A stretch of DNA of 64,000 nt from Arion vulgaris (taxonomy: Eukaryota > Mollusca > Gastropoda > Stylommatophora > Arionidae): NCBI GenBank assembly GCA_020796225.1, contig CM036755.1, positions 47,562,806 to 47,626,805 on the forward strand. Direction: 5' to 3'. The translations under genes were made by a program, and so were the position numbers. Positions 10,405 to 21,149 of this stretch are shown here, piece after piece. Positions within the stretch are counted from its first letter, which is position 1, and each line of letters opens with the position of its first letter. A model generated the notes under the pieces. The model saw nothing but the letters and a program-made list of their open reading frames with translations, was not told where the DNA came from and ran no database searches.

Positions 10405-11478
10405 TATGTCACTGTTTTCTTCCATTCTCCCACATATAATATGTCACTGTTTTTATCCTTCTCCCACATATAATATGTCACTGTTTTTATCCTTCTCCCA
10501 CATATAATATGTCAATGTTTTCTTCCATTCTCCCACATATAATATGTCAATGTTTTCTTCCATTCTCCCACATATAATATGTCAATGTTTCTTCTTCCAT
10601 TCTCCACATATAATATGTCCCTATTTTCTTTTTCATTTCCCAATATATATGTCACTGTTTTCCTCTTCCATTCTCCCATATAATATGTCCTATTTTCTTA
10701 TTCATTCTCCCACATATAATATGTCCTATTTTCTTATTCCATTCTCCACATTAATATGTCCCTATTTTCTTATTCCATTCTCCCACATATAATATGTCCC
10801 TATTTTCTTATTCCATTCTCCCATATAATATGTCCTATTTTCTTATTCCATTCTCCCAATATAATATGTCCTATTTCTTATTCCATTCTCCCACATATAA
10901 TATGTCCCTATTTTCTTATTCCATTCTCCCACATATAATATGTCCCTATTTTCTTATTCCATTCTCCCACATATAATATGTCTCTGTTTTCTTCCATCTC
11001 CCCTATAATATGTCTCTGTTTTCTTCCACTCTCCACATATAATATGTCTCTGTTTCTTCACTCTCCCACATATAATATGTCTCTGTTTCTTCACTCTCCC
11101 ACATATAATATGTCTCTGTTTTCTTCCACTCTCCCACATATAATATGTCTCTGTTTTCTTCACTCTCCCAATATAATATGTCTCTGTTTTCTTCACTCTC
11201 CCAATATAATATGTCTCTGTTTTCTTCCACTCTCCCACATATAATATGTCTCTGTTTTCTTCCACTCTCCACATATAATATGTCTCTGTTTTCTCACTCT
11301 CCCATATAATATGTCTCTGTTTCTTCACTCTCCCACATATAACTGTCTCTGTTTTCTTCATCTCCCAATAATATGTCTCTGTTTTCTTCCACTCTCCCAC
11401 ATATAATATGTCTCTGTTTTCTTCCACTCTCCCACATATAATATGTCTCTGTTTTCTTCCCTCTCCACATATATATGG
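10405..11478. repeat. Minisatellite, 35 bp x about 30
   Basis: The unit is CTCCCACATATAATATGTCT followed by CTGTTTTCTTCCA. The first copies have CACTG, the middle CCTATTTTC and the last CTCTG, so subtypes are ordered in blocks. Many units have single-base deletions. The several ORFs on both strands here are repeat translations. Confidence 0.95.
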
Positions 11479-11734
11479 TCCGTAAATAAATCCATTACTT
11501 CTCATATTTATTTTCGGTTAATCCGCTATAAATCAGGTGTGGTCATGATGCCAATATAGCACCACTTACTAATTTTTGCGTCGTCTTACTTTCCTTAACA
11601 CCAGTGTCTTTCACCATTTAGACGAGCCTTACTCCGACTTCAGAGGTACTTGTAAGTTAAATCCCAAAGTAAATTATCTACCTATTCATCGGAACACTCA
11701 AACATATATCTGCTTAGTCATTAATTCAAACACA

Positions 11735-11985
11735 CGTCAGCGTGTTGTCAGGACTCGCATGGGAGCAAAATTAGTAACACTGCGACCTACAAAGCATGTC
11801 GTAGAGGCGATTGGTGTAGGACCTGCAAGCTACCCTAGTAAATAAAGCATCGCAGAAATCGGATGTGCTAGCTAATTGTAGGTCATAACTGACACAGCGT
11901 ACAATCGCTCTTGGGCTCAGATCATACAAATCACACAAAGTGGTTAACAAGTGGTCGATATGGAGCATTCGAAGAAGAAGATTAA
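11735..11985 (+). repeat. SINE-A copy
   Basis: Reads GTAACACTGCGACCTAC, GTAGTAAATAA-type core, GATCATACAAATCACAC and GTGGTCGATATGGAGC, ending in GAAGAAGAAG. It is a near full-length sense copy. Confidence 0.85.
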
Positions 11986-12179
11986 TTCACACATACATAC
12001 ACACACATGCACATATGTATGTGTAATTGCCTGCTCATTATTTTACCAACATATATATTTCTATTATCCATCTATTTACTGACATATCTATGTGTCTATT
12101 CATTCCTTCACTCAAATGTTCTTCAACCATCTTTGTACACACATTGTATACTTGGCGTCGACATTTCTCTTCTTCTTCT

Positions 12180-12480
12180 TTCTCTTCTACCATTTACTTT
12201 TTATGAAGCTGGCAGGTGGGGGGAGGGGGTATAGTGATCTTGTGTGCTTGTTCTAATGCACTTTGTATTCCCTGTTTAATGCACTGTTATTAATTTTCTT
12301 AAGGCTGTTCTTGTTGTCGTTGCTCCATCCTATGTGTGGTCTTCCTCTTGCTCTGTACTCGTTATACTTTTTCTGTGTGGTTCTTTTGGTAGATGATACC
12401 GGGGCATTCTTGCCAGGTGTCTAAACCATTTAATATGTTGTTCTTTTGTGAATTAAATGACTGGTTTCACATCTAGTCTA
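12180..12480 (-). pseudogene. LINE 3' fragment (antisense), sister of 45640-45870
   Basis: Shares GTGGTCTTCCTCT, CTCGTTATACTTTTTCTGTG and GGGGCATTCTTGCCAGGTGT with about 45755-45845. There the minus strand reads GHLTRMPWYRLPQRATQKK and SRGRPRKRW, a LINE C-terminal tail. The minisatellite on its right begins just after this fragment. Confidence 0.7.
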
Positions 12481-12483
12481 CTT

Positions 12484-13655
12484 CTGATATGTTCCAAACC
12501 TTCTCTTCATATTATATGTTCCAAACCTCTCTTCTATTATATGTTCCAAACCTTCTCTTCGTATTATATGTTCCAAACCTTCTCTTCGTATTATATGTTC
12601 TCAACCTTCTCTTCGTATTATATGTTCCGAACCTTCTCTTCGTATTATATGTTCCGAACCTTCTCTTCTATTATATGTTCCAAACCTTCTCTTCGTATTA
12701 TATGTTCCAAACCTTCTCTTCGTATTATATGTTCCAAACCTTCCTTCGTATTATAGTTCGAACCTTCTCTTCGTATTATATGTTCCAAACCTTCTCTTCG
12801 TATTATATGTTCCAAACCTTCTCTCGTATATATGTTCGAACCTCTCTTCATTATATGTTCAAACCTTCTCTTCATATTATATGTTCCAAACCTTCTCTTC
12901 GTATTATATGTTCCGAACCTTCTCTTCGTATTATATGTTCCAAACCTTCTCTTCATATTATATGTTCCAAACCTTCTCTTCATATTATATGTTCCAAACC
13001 TTCTCTTCGTATTATATGTTCCAAACCTTCTTCGTATTATATGTTCCAAACCTTCTCGTATTATATGTTCCAAACCTTCTTTCGATTATATGTTCCAAAC
13101 CTTCTCTTCGTATTATATGTTCCAAACCTTCTCTTCATATTATATGTTCCAAACCTTCTTTGCTATTATATGTTCCAAACCTTCTCTTCGTATTATATGT
13201 TCCAAACCTTCTCTTCGTATTATATGTTCCAAACCTTCTCTTCGTATTATATGTTCCAAACCTTTCTTCTATTATATGTTCCAAACCTTCTCTTTGTATT
13301 ATATGTTCCAAACCTTCTCTTCGTATTATATGTTCCAAACCTTCTCTTTGTATTATATGTTCCAAACCTTCTCTTCGTATTATATGTTCCAAACCTTCTC
13401 TTCGTATTATATGTTCCAAACCTTCTCTTCGTATTATATGTTCCAAACCTTCTCTTCGTATTATATGTTCCAAACCTTCTCTTCGTATTATATGTTCCAA
13501 ACCTTCTCTTCATATTATATGTTCCAAACCTTCTCTTCGTATTATATGTTCCAAACCTTCTCTTCATATTATATGTTCCAAACCTTCTCTTCGTATTATA
13601 TGTTCCGAACCTTCTCTTCATATTATATGTTCCAAACCTTCTCTTCCTATTATAT
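12484..13655. repeat. Minisatellite, 27 bp x about 43
   Basis: The unit is TATATGTTCCAAACCTTCTC plus TTCGTAT. Because 27 is nine codons, several frames stay open on both strands, producing ORFs of up to 410 codons (YVPNLLFVL repeats). There is no codon bias, signal or conserved motif to suggest a gene. Indels concentrate at 12660-13160; the right half is nearly perfect. Confidence 0.95.
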
Positions 13656-13725
13656 GCCAGAAGAATCCTTCATTGTCATATTCTTATTCTTTTGATAAGG
13701 TTTATTTATGTGCAGCCCTGATTTT

Positions 13726-13944
13726 TTTTTTTCGAACCAGAAGCACTTGAGCTTTCAACTCTTCGGCTCGGTGCCATGGACATCGTAACCCTTCGGTTCT
13801 TTACCACGAACACCGTAAATCTGGAGAACCTGTGCCTTTTCTGCAAGACCGCGGAATTGAACCGCACTCACAGGGAGCTTGTCATCCGTCGTCCAACGTG
13901 CTACGAATATGCAGGGCAGGCGGGCACAGACCTGATTTAAAACC
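13726..13944 (-). repeat. SINE-D copy
   Basis: In minus sense the tRNA-like head lies at the right end (box B complement GGAATTGAACC near 13853). The body has CTTCGGCTCGGTGCCATGG, and the A-rich tail appears as the T-run at 13719-13732. It is adjacent to a LINE fragment. Confidence 0.8.
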
Positions 13945-14066
13945 TCATCATTGTGTCCTTTGCTCTCCATGGAATATTCAGCATTCTTCTATAAAACCAC
14001 GTCTATGTGGCTTCCAGCGATCATATTGCTTGTTCATTGTCCATGATTCGCAGCCATATAGAACAT
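13945..14066 (-). pseudogene. LINE RT 3' fragment (antisense)
   Basis: The minus strand reads NVLYGCESWTMNKQYDRW. The LLYGxExW motif marks the end of the thumb region in many non-LTR reverse transcriptases. Only about 40 codons survive. Confidence 0.7.
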
Positions 14067-14069
14067 TAA

Positions 14070-14667
14070 CCCATCAGCTAGCAAACAGACAAACGAACAA
14101 CCATTATTAGTTTCAGCAAACAAACAGATAATTTAGCCAGCCATTCACATCAGAAGTAAGAACTTTTGACATTTACCAGCAGAAGTCCGCCAAATCTACT
14201 TTCCTCCCTGCGGGACTTCCGTTATTCTTCCGGAAACTTCCAACTCTCCAACATTTCTCCGTAAAAAAAAAAAATAGAAACAGACAAGACTGTCCCTTCT
14301 GTTTCCGTATTCCATGATCAAAGAAGAAATAACGGGAACATTCTCTATTCTTCTACTTCATGACTGCACATTGAACAACATCTGGAAATTTTACCGGAAC
14401 AGGAAATTAAATTTTTGTTCTCTTCAAAATATCTCGTCTGCGATAAATCATCTCACGTCTGATCAATACTTAAACTAAAAAATCTACTTCAATTTTGTTT
14501 CTTTTTTCTCTTTCGTTCCACAAGAACTGATTAAACTTTGAAAGAAAACTTCATTATAGAGATCTTTTGAAATTTTGGAAAATTTTTACTTTTCAAAATT
14601 GAATGTCTGCATTCAGAGTTTCATTAATATCGTGCGGCCATTAATCTGTAGTTGTTTCCCTTGACAA
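14070..14667. other. No gene or repeat recognised
   Basis: AT-rich sequence with runs of A and T and no extended ORF, tandem structure or recognised element. Confidence 0.5.
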
Positions 14668-15200
14668 AAGTACTTCTATACAGTACTTTATGAAAGTCCT
14701 TCTGATACAGTACTTTATGAAAGTACTTCTATACAGTACTTTATGAAAGTGCTTCTATACAGTACTTTATGAAAGTGCTTCGATACAGTACTTTATGAAA
14801 GTACTTCTATACAGTACTTTATGAAAGTACTTCGATACAGTACTTTATGAAAGTGCTTCGATACAGTACTTTATGAAAGTGCTTCGATACAGTACTTATG
14901 TGTAAATGTTCTTCTGATCTTCTTTTGAAGTCTTCTATGCAACTTTATGGATCTGATAAGTATTTAGAAAAGTAGCTTGATACATGTCATTTATGATACT
15001 CTATACAGTACTTTATGAAAGTGCTTCTATACAGTACTTTATGAAAGTGCTTCGATACAGTACTTTATGAAAGTGCTTCGATACAGTACTTTATGAAAGT
15101 ACTTCTATACAGTACTTTATGAAAGTGCTTCGATACAGTACTTTATGAAAGTGCTTCGATACAGTACTTTATGAAAGTACTTCTATACAGTACTTTATGT
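14668..15200. repeat. Minisatellite, 26 bp x about 17, interrupted
   Basis: The unit is GATACAGTACTTTATGAAAG plus TGCTTC. A diverged patch at 14895-15000 splits the array in two. SINE-A follows within 20 bp. Confidence 0.95.
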
Positions 15201-15218
15201 TGTTTTTCATAACTAGAA

Positions 15219-15478
15219 TTTCTTCTTCTTCTTCTTTGAACGCTCCGTATCGGTCACTTGCTAACCACTTTGTGTGATCTGTATGTGATCTAAGCCTAAG
15301 AGCGATTGTACGTTGTGCCATTTATGCACCTAAATGTAGGCCAGCACATCCTATTTCTGCGATGCTTTTTATTTACTACGGTAGATTTCCTAGGTCCTAA
15401 ATTAGTCGCCTCTTACGACATGCCTTGTAGATCGAATGGTACTCTTCTTTGCTCCCTTGCAGCACTACGCGAGCGGAC
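15219..15478 (-). repeat. SINE-A copy
   Basis: Begins with CTTCTTCTTCTTTGAACGCT and contains GAGCGATTGTACGTTGTGCC and TACGACATGCCTTGTAG. The A-type end near 15478 is truncated. Confidence 0.85.
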
Positions 15479-15629
15479 TGCTCTTATGAAATTGGGAAGA
15501 ATTTTTACTTTTCAAAACTGAATGTCTGCATTTATAATTTTATTCATATCGTGCAGACATCACCATGTAGCTGTTTTCCTTGACGAAAGCACTTCGATAC
15601 AGCACTTCATGTTGTTTATCATAACTAGA

Positions 15630-16262
15630 ATGTGAAGTGATTCATTTCATATGAAGTGATATCTTATTAACCCCAGCAATCATACAGAGATGAAGTGTCT
15701 ACACAGAATACTGGGTGACCGGTTTAGAAATGAAGATATCAGGAAAAAAGTGGGTGCAAAATCAGTAGTGAACTTCAACAAGAAACAACAAATTGAATGG
15801 TTACGTCACATAAACAGATTACCAACAGACAGTGTGCTTCAAAGAGCGATGTTACTTCGATACAGTAGATACCAAGTAAAATACCATCCACATGAGAGGT
15901 GGACCTAAGAGAGAACAGAAGAGAAGAAAAACACTGTTTATATAACACACACGTATGCAGATTTGAGGAAAAAAACACTGTTTATATAGCACACACGTAT
16001 GCAGATTTGAGAAGAAAAACACTATTTATATAGCACACACGTATGCAGATTTGAGAAGAAAGAGGTGGCCTTCTTACACCAGCGTCCACGACAAACTGTA
16101 TGGCGTGGCTGATAATCTGAGGCTGAATGCTGCCTTTATTAGATAATCCGAAATCCCAATCTAGTGAGAACGCAGAAGAAGAAGATATAGCACACAAAAG
16201 CCCGTTCTATAAATATTTTCTTATCCTGGCAAAACAGGATTGGAGAAAAGAAAGAAAAGAAG
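15630..16262 (+). pseudogene. LINE-A 3' end, copy 2
   Basis: A 72-codon ORF (15690-15908) reads MKCLHRILGDRFRNEDIRKK, then NKKQQIEWLRHINRLPTDS. A 50-bp segment (CACACGTATGCAGATTTGAG) is repeated three times at about 15940-16060. The copy ends at GGATTGGAGAAAAGAAAG, the same 3' terminus seen at 62040 and, in reverse, at about 39620. It is 5'-truncated and dead. Confidence 0.8.
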
Positions 16263-16278
16263 AAAAATTAAATTAAAA

Positions 16279-16542
16279 TTGCTTTCTTGCTTGGGAGATG
16301 ACGTTCTGTTGTGTAATTTCTTTCTTGGTTGGGAGATGAAGTTCTGTTGTGTAATTACTTTCTTGCTTGGGAGATGAAGTTCTGTTGTGTAATTACTTTC
16401 TTGCTTGGGAGATGAAGTTCTGTTGTGTAATTACTTTCTTGCTTGGGAGATGAAGTTCTGTTGTGTAATTGTTTTCTTGCTTGGGAGATGAAGTTCTGTT
16501 CTGTAATTGCTTTCTTGCTTGGAAGATGAAGTTCTGTTGTTT
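16279..16542. repeat. Minisatellite, 38 bp x 7
   Basis: The unit is TTGCTTGGGAGATGAAGTTC plus TGTTGTGTAATTACTTTC. The array starts right after the 3' terminus of the LINE-A copy and stops within 10 bp of the next array. Confidence 0.95.
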
Positions 16543-16546
16543 GGTT

Positions 16547-17985
16547 AAATATCGATATAAGGAAAGATTACAGTAAAACTATGTGGCAATATCAATATAA
16601 GGAAAGACTACAGTAAAACTATGTAGCAATATCGATATAAGGAAAGACTACAGTAAAACTATGTGGCAATATCGATATAAGGAAAGACTACAGTAAAACT
16701 ATGTGACAATATCAATATAAGGAAAGACTACAATAAAACTATGTAACAATATCAATATAAGGAAAGACTACAGTAAACTGTGTGCAATATCGATATAAGG
16801 AAAGACTACAGTAAAACTATGTAGCAATATCAATATAAGGAAAGACTACAGTAAAACTATGTAGCAATATCAATATAAGGAAAGACGACAGTAAAACGAT
16901 GTGACAATATCAATATAAGGAAAGACTACAGTAAAACTATGTGGCAATATCAATATAAGGAAAGACTACAGTAAAACTATGTAGCAATATCAATATAAGG
17001 AAAGACTACAGTAAAACTATGTAGCAATATCAATATAAGGAAAGACTACAGTAAAACTATGTAGCAATATCAATATAAGGAAAGACTACAGTAAAACTAT
17101 GTAGCAATATCAATATAAGGAAAGACTACAGTAAAACTATGTAGCAATATCAATATAAGGAAAGACTACAGTAAAACTATGTGGCAATATCAATATAAGG
17201 AAAGACTACAGTAAAACTATGTAGCAATATCAATATAAGGAAAGACTACAGTAAAACTATGTAGCAATATCAATATAAGGAAAGACTACAGTAAAACTAT
17301 GTAGCAATATCAATATAAGGAAAGATTACAGTAAAACTATGTGACAATATCAATATAAGCAAAGACTACAGTAAAACTATGTGGCAATATCAATATAAGG
17401 AAAGATTACAGTAAAACTATGTAGCAATATCAATATAAGGAAAGATTACAGTAAAACTATGTGACAATATCAATATAAGGAAAGACTACAGTAAAACTAT
17501 GTGACAATATCAATATAAGGAAAGACTACAGTAAAACTATGTGACAATATCAATATAAGGAAAGACTACAGTAAAACTATGTAGCAATATCAATATAAGG
17601 AAAGACTACAGTAAAACTATGTGGCAATATCGATATAAGGGAAGACTACAGTAAAACTATGTAGCAATATCAATATAAGGAAAGACTACAGTAAAACTAT
17701 GTAGCAATATCAATATAAGGAAAGACTACAGTAAACATGTGGCAATATCGATATAAGGAAAGACTACAGTAAAACTATGTAGCAATATCAATATAAGGAA
17801 AGACTACAGTAAAACTATGTAGCAATATCAATATAAGGAAAGACTACAGTAAAACTATGTAGCAATATCAATATAAATAAAGACTACAGTAAAACTATGT
17901 AGCAATATCAATATAAGGAAAGACTACAGTAAAACTATGTAGCAATATCAATATAAGGAAAGACTACAGTAAAACTATGTAGCAA
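16547..17985. repeat. Minisatellite, 40 bp x about 36
   Basis: The unit is CAATATCAATATAAGGAAAG plus ACTACAGTAAAACTATGTAG and is nearly invariant (A/G at a few positions, three indels). A single unexpanded copy lies in reverse complement at about 35730-35785, followed there by the same downstream sequence as at 17986. The array is therefore an internal amplification of a dispersed element. Confidence 0.95.
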
Positions 17986-18085
17986 TGGCGAAACATATAA
18001 AAACAAGGTATTTAGTTTTACAAAAACAATAACAATACCAGCAACGCTTCGACCAAAGGCCTTTATCAAGACGTTCTAAGACCAG
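17986..18085 (-). mobile_element. Dispersed element with hammerhead-like motif (Penelope-type candidate)
   Basis: The reverse complement contains CTTGATAAAGGCCTTTGGTC then GAAGCGTTGCTGG. The arrangement TTGATAA, short hairpin, GAAA-type C, resembles a hammerhead ribozyme core (CUGAUGA, stem II, GAAA). The flanking ACAAAAACAATAACAATACC is shared with 35670-35710. The catalytic core differs from consensus, so activity is unlikely for this copy. Confidence 0.5.
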
Positions 18086-18099
18086 ATACCCACATGTGG

Positions 18100-18300
18100 C
18101 TTTGAAATGATATCCGGGAGGCAAGAGAGATAGGGGGCGACCTATAGAGACATGGAGACGAACTGTAGACAGAGAAAGAGAATATGCGGGAAAGACCTGG
18201 AATGAACTAAGCTGGCATGCTCAAGACAGATTTGGTTGGAGGAAATTTGTTGATGCCTTTTGATTCAAGGCGTTGATTGATTGATTGATTGATTGATTGA
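18100..18300 (+). pseudogene. LINE polyprotein C-terminus with (TTGA)n tail
   Basis: Allowing one frameshift it reads RPRETWRRTVDREREYAGK, then TWNELSWHAQDRFGWRKFV and DAF, then stop. It ends in a TTGATTGATTGATTGATTGA tract, probably its 3' microsatellite tail. Truncated and frameshifted. Confidence 0.8.
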
Positions 18301-18680
18301 TAGGACCCTCATTATTGCACTTCGATGAGTAACCACGTGTAATCCGATCTTTTCTTACACCGGAAGATCTCAGCTCCAGAGCACAAACTCCGTAGCACCG
18401 GCGAGAATCCCTGATGTAATTTGGAGGTGGTTAAGATATTTTGTAGGAATTTTATTTTTATTTTTTCTAATTAATTTTACCCAGGCAGCGGATTTCCAGC
18501 CTGCTTTCTCGATTTTTAATTGATAGTTTTCTTGTACGTGTTCAAATTGAACACGGGACATACGTTTTATCGTCCATCTCCGATTGGACTTGGAGAGTAG
18601 TTCGGAAAAGTGGAAAGAGAGAGGGAGTGTGGGCACTACCAATAAAAATCCCTCTCAGGAAGAGAAGAGAGACCAGGCTT
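18275..18680 (-). repeat. SINE-B copy
   Basis: In minus sense, with the TTGA tract as its 3' tail complement and core CAAACTCCGTAGCACC at about 18385. Its microsatellite tail is shared or fused with the adjacent LINE tail. The tRNA-like head end near 18650 is degraded. Confidence 0.75.
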
Positions 18681-18687
18681 GACTTAA

Positions 18688-19729
18688 CCCTTTCACTCCT
18701 TAATTTGTTTTTTTATCTCCAGATTCATTAATATTGTGTTGTATACTCCGCTAGACAATATACTGGCTTTGCGTTATTTTTGGATGGATTCAGGGTATGC
18801 AGGTCAAGACATGTTTTTGTGTGTTTTCATACTAATATCGATTTTGTGTAACAATTTAGAGAGATTATGACTTAGAAGAGTAGAAAAAGGATAGTTTACA
18901 CACAAAAATGTCAAAGCGTTGCCATGGAAACAATACAAAATGGCCGCCAAACACAAAATTTTAAATCCCTAAGTCTCTGAACCTAATTAATGTAAATGAA
19001 TTCTGTTTTCCTATTAGGTGAAAAATTGTAGTATTTTATAATATTTACACAAGCTTTTTAGGATATATTAAATATTACATTTTAAATAAATTTTGAGTTA
19101 AAAACAACCCAAAAAAAGCTTTTTATGACCTAATTTTAGGGGTGTGTTTACCTAAAAATGTATTTAAAATTTAATATTTAATATATCTTAACAATAAGCT
19201 TGTATAATATTTTAGATATTACAATTTGCCCGCCTGCCCAGCATGTTCCTAGCGTGTTGGACTGCGGGTGACTAGCCCTCTGTGTGTGCGGCTTCAATTC
19301 CGCGGGCTGGCAGAAAAGCCACAGGTTCCCCAGATTCACGGTTTTCGTGGCACCGAACCGAAGGGTTACGATGTCCATGGCACCGAGCCGCAGAGCTGAA
19401 AGCTCAAGTGCTTCTGGATCGGAATTTTTTTTTAAACCAGATATTACAATTGCTCACCTTAGAGTGAAAGCAGAATTCATTTATATTCGTTAGATTCAGA
19501 GTCTTAAGGATTCGAAATTTTGTGTTTGGCTGCCATTTTGTATTGTTTCCATGGCAACGCTTTGACATTTTTTTGTAAACTGACCTTGTCCTATTCTTCA
19601 AAATCATAATATCTCAAAATTGTTATACAAATTCTACATTAATATGAAAACAACGAAACAATTTCCAGATCAGAGTCCACCCTTAAAGTGTACATCAAGC
19701 CATTATATCGGCACGGAAGAGTGAAAGGG
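18688..19729. mobile_element. piggyBac-like foldback MITE, split by a SINE-D
   Basis: TTAA lies at both ends (18684-18687 and 19730-19733). The element begins CCCTTTCACTCC and ends GAGTGAAAGGG. The two halves are inverted repeats over roughly 400 bp meeting near 19120; for example CAAAGCGTTGCCATGGAAAC at about 18913 has its complement at about 19545. TTAA duplication and CCCTTT ends are piggyBac hallmarks. It is non-coding and about 815 bp without the SINE. Confidence 0.85.
19227..19438 (+). mobile_element. SINE-D, full-length, with 13-bp target duplication
   Basis: Flanked by AGATATTACAATT at 19214-19226 and 19439-19451, a perfect duplication. The head carries box-A-like TAGCGTGTTGGAC and box-B-like GCTTCAATTCC. 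The body has GCACCGAACCGAAGGGTTAC, and the tail is a T-run followed by AAACC. It inserted into the right arm of the piggyBac MITE, so it is younger than that element. Confidence 0.92.
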
Positions 19730-20159
19730 TTAAGACAAGTAATAATAAAAAGTACTGGAAGCTGGCATACTCTAGAGACAGCCATTAAGATAACTCTGAC
19801 GCCAGTGTTGGGACTGTCGAAATGAAGTTATTGTATTTGACCCCGTATTGGACGTTACACGAGTCTGGGAAATCATTAACCGAAGAGAAATCGAGGGAAA
19901 TATCCAATAGTGTGTTTATGTGGGACATAATGTGACACTTGGGTGAAATGTCGGGATGTGTACCCCTGGTGATGAAGTTCATCATCATCTTGTGTTTAGT
20001 GAGGTCGATAGAAGAAACGACTGTGTGGACAATAAAAGGGAATGCACGGAGTGTAGTTCATAGAAACACGCAGAATTTTAGTATAAATTTTAAGAAATGA
20101 TGATTGGTAGACTAATGTTGTATAGTAATGTTGTATCAAATATTGTTGATGTTGCCGGA

Positions 20160-20350
20160 TTGATGGTGATGACGATGGTGATGGGGTGAAGATGATGATG
20201 ACAATGATGTTGATGATACTAATGAAGATGATGGTGATGATGATGGTGATATTTGTGACGGCGATTATGACAGTTATACGGATGACGGTGATGGCACTGA
20301 TGATGGTGAGGAAAATGGTGATGACTATGGTGGGGATGGTGATTATGATT
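20160..20350. repeat. Degenerate (GATGGT)n / (GAT)n tract
   Basis: Low-complexity GATGATGGTGATG sequence producing Met/Asp-rich or Ile/Thr-rich spurious ORFs on the two strands. Confidence 0.85.
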
Positions 20351-20559
20351 TTTAATTTGTTTGTTTTTTTAAACAATTTTTCTCAAATTTCTTGTCGCAC
20401 TTTTTTTTTTAATGTTCCCACTTTTCCCTGCGAATTTTATTGCATTTATGTGGCATTACTGTTATAACGCTCGTGTTGAAAAATATTGGGTTTTTTCGTT
20501 TGCAATTTGAAAATTACAATTAATTTGGCGGAGGAGGGGAACAAGGGAGGGGGAGTCAT

Positions 20560-20930
20560 GTGAGTCTTGCCTCCCAGAGATTCCTGGTCTCAGTGTAGGT
20601 GAAATCGAGTTCCTAGTCCTATCGGAGACGGACGATTAAACGTAGGTCACGTGTTCAAGTTTAGCACGTAAAATAATCTTTGGCAGTTCAAAATCTAGAA
20701 GGACAGGCTGGAAAGCCGCTGTCCAGGCAAATTCATTAAAACGATATAAATAAAGAAATTCCAACAAAATATTTCACTATTTTCTAAATTACATGGGGGA
20801 CGTTCGTCAGTGCTACGGAGTTCGTGCACTGCCTCTGAGATCTTCATGTGAAAAAAAGAGATCGAAGAACACACGGTTACCACCAAAATGCAATGATGGT
20901 GGTCCTATGATATCAATCAATCATTCTTAT
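20560..20930 (+). repeat. SINE-B copy
   Basis: Sense orientation: TTCCTGGTCTCAGTGTAGG, GAGTTCCTAGTCCTATCGGA, GAGTTCGTGCACTGCC, ending ATCAATCAATCATTC. The first part of the tRNA-like head is missing. Confidence 0.8.
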
Positions 20931-21149
20931 CCGATACACTTACAAACAGGCTTTCATCGGTGGCGCAAAGCACTTGAACGTTTTCATTGAAACACTCTCA
21001 CAGACTTTCCATCGGAAAATTGTTTCAAATTCAAGATAATTTTATCAATAATGAGATGCCTCACACGAATTGCATTCTCTGAACATTTATTTCCATTTTT
21101 GTTTTTAAACGCATTCAGAAATTTCTTGAAATGAGCAAATTTACCCCTT

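Noticed and set aside
12489..13750. ORFs of up to 410 codons on both strands
   Set aside because: They are open only because the 27-bp minisatellite is a multiple of three. Multiple frames are open at once and the peptide is a pure repeat.
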